From Hemicentrotus pulcherrimus (taxonomy: Eukaryota > Echinodermata > Echinoidea > Camarodonta > Strongylocentrotidae): a stretch of 11,037 nucleotides of DNA. The notes beneath the pieces were generated by a model. The model saw only the letters and a list, made by a program, of their open reading frames with translations. It had not been told where the DNA came from and searched no databases. The DNA lies in contig BEXV01000274.1 in assembly GCA_003118195.1 (NCBI GenBank), positions 173,130-184,166 on the forward strand. Direction: 5' to 3'. The translations under genes were made by a program, and so were the position numbers. This document shows, piece by piece, positions 8,281-11,037 of this stretch (within the stretch, counting starts at the first letter, position 1; each line of letters begins with the position of its first letter).

Positions 8281-8657
8281 TCATTCAGATACCAAAATGC
8301 ATGCATCGATCAAAACGTCATTCTTCATCAGAGTTTTTTTTTTCAAAGACAAAAATAGTTTTGTTGAAGAGGGGCAAATTATCTTTTCTTCTTGTTTTCT
8401 ATCCATTCAGGTATCGAAATGCATGCATCGATCAAAACGTAGTCATTCATCAGTATTAGAAAAATGACAATAATCTTTTTGTTGAAGTGTGGCAAATTAT
8501 CTTTTCTTCTTGTTTTATATCCATTCAGGTATTGAAATGCATGCATCGATCAAAACGTAATCATTCATCAGTATTAGAGTATTATTGTCATTAGAAAAAT
8601 AACAATAATCTTTTGTTGAAGCGTGGCAAATTACCTTTTCTTTTTGTTTTCTATCCT
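8281..8657 (+). repeat. Three-copy tandem array, unit about 120 bp
   Basis: The copies begin at about 8281, 8403 and 8521. Each carries CCATTCAG (TCATTCAG in copy 1), then AAATGCATGCATCGATCAAA followed by ACGT (8295, 8417, 8535), TTGAAG, GGCAAATTA and TTTTCTTCTTGTTTT or close variants. Copies 2 and 3 are more alike than either is to copy 1. Copy 3 is longer because of an inserted ATTATTGTCATT. Short plus-strand frames across it are repeat-derived. It is not a CRISPR array: the units are contiguous and there are no unique spacers. Confidence 0.92.
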
Positions 8658-10064
8658 AAAAATAAGATTTTCAAAAACGCATTGCTCCAGTGAAGTAGAA
8701 CAGATGGTTTGAATAGGAAACTAGATAAAGCCTACCCCCGGATAGTTTTCTTTCATTAATGAACTGATACATGCATGGATTAATTCAGTAAAACATATAC
8801 TGCAGAACAATTGAGACCTTCAGTTCACATTACGATGGACAATTACAATATGTCCTCTCCGCAAAGAAGGGTTATGGTTCAGATTTAATACCTAAATTTA
8901 GAATTCATTATGAAAATGTTTACTTAGGATACAAAGTGATGTGCAGACGAAGGCAGCATTTTTGTTTGTGGAGCGGGGAGATTAAGAAAACAAAAAGAAA
9001 ACTTCATGTTGAAAAGAGAACAAAAATGAACATCGGCCAAATGACAGAAGTGAAAAAAATTATGAGATGGGTGGTGGAAGAGAAAAAAAAAGTTTTGTTT
9101 TGTTTTGTTTTAAAGATAAGGTATTGTACAACTGTAATGCTACTGTACAACAATGCCCTATAGCTGGATGCAAGGTCAAAATACAGAGAAAAAAACAGAG
9201 TAATTAGTTAATATACAACATCCATTTATTCAGGAAGAGTTGTCAACTCTCCTCCATTGGTTTCCATGGTTACATAAACAAACAAAAAGTCATCCTCACT
9301 TTTCAATCAAGCAGAGTATAGAGTGAATATAATGAATCATTCACACAAAGATCATCACAGTTTGTATCGATCTCCTCCTGAATAAATATGTTGGAGGAGG
9401 GTTGCTATGGACACAGCTGCCGGGATGGAGAGGCATCGTGATGATGGAATGGAGTCTGTTAATCATTAATTTCCCAAATCCATTCATTTTTCAAAAAATT
9501 TTAATGGCATGGGAAAAACGTGATACAGGATGAATAACTTAGGGGTTCAGAATTTGGGAAATTATACAAGATCTGTTGCTGACTGCAGTTAGAAATATAT
9601 GTCTTTTTGGAGCCTTTTTGTCCAAAACTGAAATCGTTTTTGAGAACAGACAAATTCAAGGTTGCACTTGACAGCAGATATACGTCTACATGTACTGTAT
9701 GTACATTTGTAAAAATTATAATTTCAAAAAAAGAGAGAATATAAATTTGAAACCTTGACTTGTACATGTATATTGCCTATCATCTCTCTAAAATTTAGTT
9801 CCGTTTAATAATGAAATTTCTAAACTTGGCAGCTAATTTGGAGTGTTTGATGTTTATCATGTATGTGTAAAATATAGCGATCCACTTTATAGCTGCTCTT
9901 TTCTATGCAACAGTGGATTACTGCATTATGGAATTTCAAAATTAATTAGTAGCTCTCCCTAAAATGTACAGTGTATGTACCAGTAGGTCTCACCAAAGGA
10001 TAATAAAATTGTCATCCTTTTTTCTTCTTCAATTGTTTACCCAATCCATCATCAGTCTGCAATG

Positions 10065-10852
10065 TACATATTGACAGAGTCACAGATGTGAAACAAAGCT
10101 TTTTATTAAATCTCCTTTTCATTACATGCCTTCATCCTCCACTACATCAACTCCTCTCCCCTTTTCTTTAATCCTTCCTGAAAACGTGCTCTATAACACT
10201 GGTTTCAAGGTAAAGTTTCAAAGTCAGAGCTTTGGGACTAAGCTTTACCATTTCCAAGTCAAAGTCATCCACCTAAACGGTTGGGCTTTTCAAGGCAACA
10301 ATACATTCCATGAACTTACATGTACATCTATGATATTCATAAAAAATACTTTCTTCATTGTATGCATCCTCTCTAAAATAATGCATCAACATGAAAGAAG
10401 TTAGAATAAAGGGAAAATTCATTTTCATTACATGCATTTATCCTCCACTGAATCAACTTCTTTGAAGTTCCTTCCCCTTTGAAGTTCCTTCCCCTTTTTA
10501 AAAATCCTTCCTGAAATATTGCTCTATAACAGGGGTCTTCATAAGATACAGAGCTTTTGAACTGATGTTTTTTTACCATTTCCAAATGAATGCCATCTAC
10601 ATGTACATGTACATGTACCTTAATGGTTTGGATTATTGGATATTGGAAGACAAAAGTGGAAGTACATTAAATGAACTAAAAATCTGTAATATTCATAAAA
10701 GACGCTTTCTTCATTTTATTCAGTTTCTCAACAAAAAATGCATCAAAATGGAAGAAGTTAGAATAAAGGAAAAATTGATTTGCATTACTTTCTTATGTTT
10801 ATCCAATCAATTTTAAATCTAGGCTATACATATTGACAAAGTCACAGATGTG
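10065..10852 (+). repeat. Nested repeat cluster, units of about 306 and 357 bp
   Basis: A unit starting CATTAC at 10120 recurs at 10426 and begins a third, truncated copy at 10783. Shared landmarks are TCCTCCACT, ATCCTTCCTGAAA, GCTCTATAAC, TTTACCATTTCCAA, ATATTCATAAAA, CTTTCTTCAT, ATGCATCAA and GAAGTTAGAATAAAGG. A 26-bp block, from TACATATTGACA to GTCACAGATGTG, flanks the cluster at 10065-10090 and 10827-10852 with one mismatch, in direct orientation. Inside unit 2, TTTGAAGTTCCTTCCCC is itself doubled near 10461-10495. Confidence 0.88.
10598..10618. repeat. (TACATG)n short tandem repeat
   Basis: TACATG is repeated three times and followed by TAC, making overlapping TACATGTA palindromes. It lies within unit 2 of the surrounding repeat cluster and is expanded relative to unit 1, which has a single TACATGTA at 10317-10324. 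Confidence 0.9.
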
Positions 10853-11037
10853 GAGCAGTTATTTGATCAATTACATACATTTATTAGTTCTTAATTAATG
10901 CATCTATCATAAAAATAAAAAATATATAAATAACACCATATTTGCTCTCTTTTGCAAATTTACCATCTTCCTTGTTAAGGAGATGGAAAATTACTTAAAA
11001 CCCCAGTTGAATTCAAAGCTGTGCACTGAATAAATAC

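Larger units (their letters stand above)
7367..11037 (-). other. Presumed upstream intron; no exon recognised
   Basis: This stretch lies upstream of the first visible kinesin exon. I looked on the minus strand for an exon ending in the FD..xTATQ segment followed by a donor and found none, so the N-terminal exons probably lie beyond 11037. The region is AT-rich with two repeat arrays (8281-8657 and 10065-10852). Between 7440-8280 and 8660-10060 I see no gene, apart from small inverted repeats at 9236-9250 and 9372-9399. Whether all of it belongs to this gene's intron is inference. Confidence 0.55.

Noticed and set aside
8105..8467. Plus-strand frames with repeated MHASIK-like and ACIDQN-like segments
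   Set aside because: They run through the tandem array, and the repetition comes from the DNA unit rather than from a repeat protein.
8281..8657. Possible CRISPR-like array
   Set aside because: There are only three contiguous copies of about 120 bp, no short repeat/unique spacer pattern, and a eukaryotic context.
9300..9377. Candidate minus-strand exon between TTATTCAG and GTGAGG
   Set aside because: All three frames contain a stop before the donor, and none resembles a kinesin N-terminus.
10325..10374. Candidate small minus-strand exon between ATTATTTTAG and GTAAGT
   Set aside because: The donor derives from a TACATGTA palindrome inside a repeat unit, and the short translation does not match the expected motor N-terminus.

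Overview
The window reads as nuclear DNA from an invertebrate animal. Short, highly conserved coding exons with canonical GT-AG introns sit in AT-rich, repeat-laden non-coding DNA. There are no bacterial-style operons, and long open frames appear only in low-complexity DNA. The frequent palindrome TACATGTA, a foldback element with CTGGGCCC...GTTGCATAAAAC ends and many short tandem duplications suggest a marine invertebrate. An echinoderm is a reasonable but weakly supported guess.

The only gene I can support lies on the minus strand: a kinesin-8 motor most like KIF19. Six consecutive internal exons are visible, in transcript order 7366-7279, 3370-3234, 2682-2557, 1957-1757, 1253-996 and 423-282. 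They join in frame (952 nt, about 317 codons) and cover most of the motor domain: P-loop, switch I, switch II, the alpha4-L12-alpha5 region, the neck linker and the start of the neck coiled coil. The exon at 2682-2557 has no internal start codon context and was found by reading the splice sites and matching the family. The N-terminal exons (first strand of the motor and the FD..FD region) and all C-terminal stalk/tail exons are not in the window, so both ends are partial.

Region by region: 1-281 is the start of an intron, with a 13-base C run at the window edge; 282-3370 holds five exons separated by four introns of about 0.5-0.6 kb; 3371-7278 is one 3.9 kb intron that splits the P-loop glycine codon and carries a CAT microsatellite, a 185-bp tandem duplication, a perfect hairpin and a 730-bp polypurine tract; 7279-7366 is the first visible exon; 7367-11037 has no recognisable exon and is presumably upstream intron, with a three-copy 120-bp array and a nested set of about 300-bp repeats.

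I did not find a new multi-gene system. The most notable points are two motor-domain sequence departures (a short L12 loop and an unusual neck-linker junction), the near-complete foldback element, and a tandem array with an apparent templated inverted insertion.
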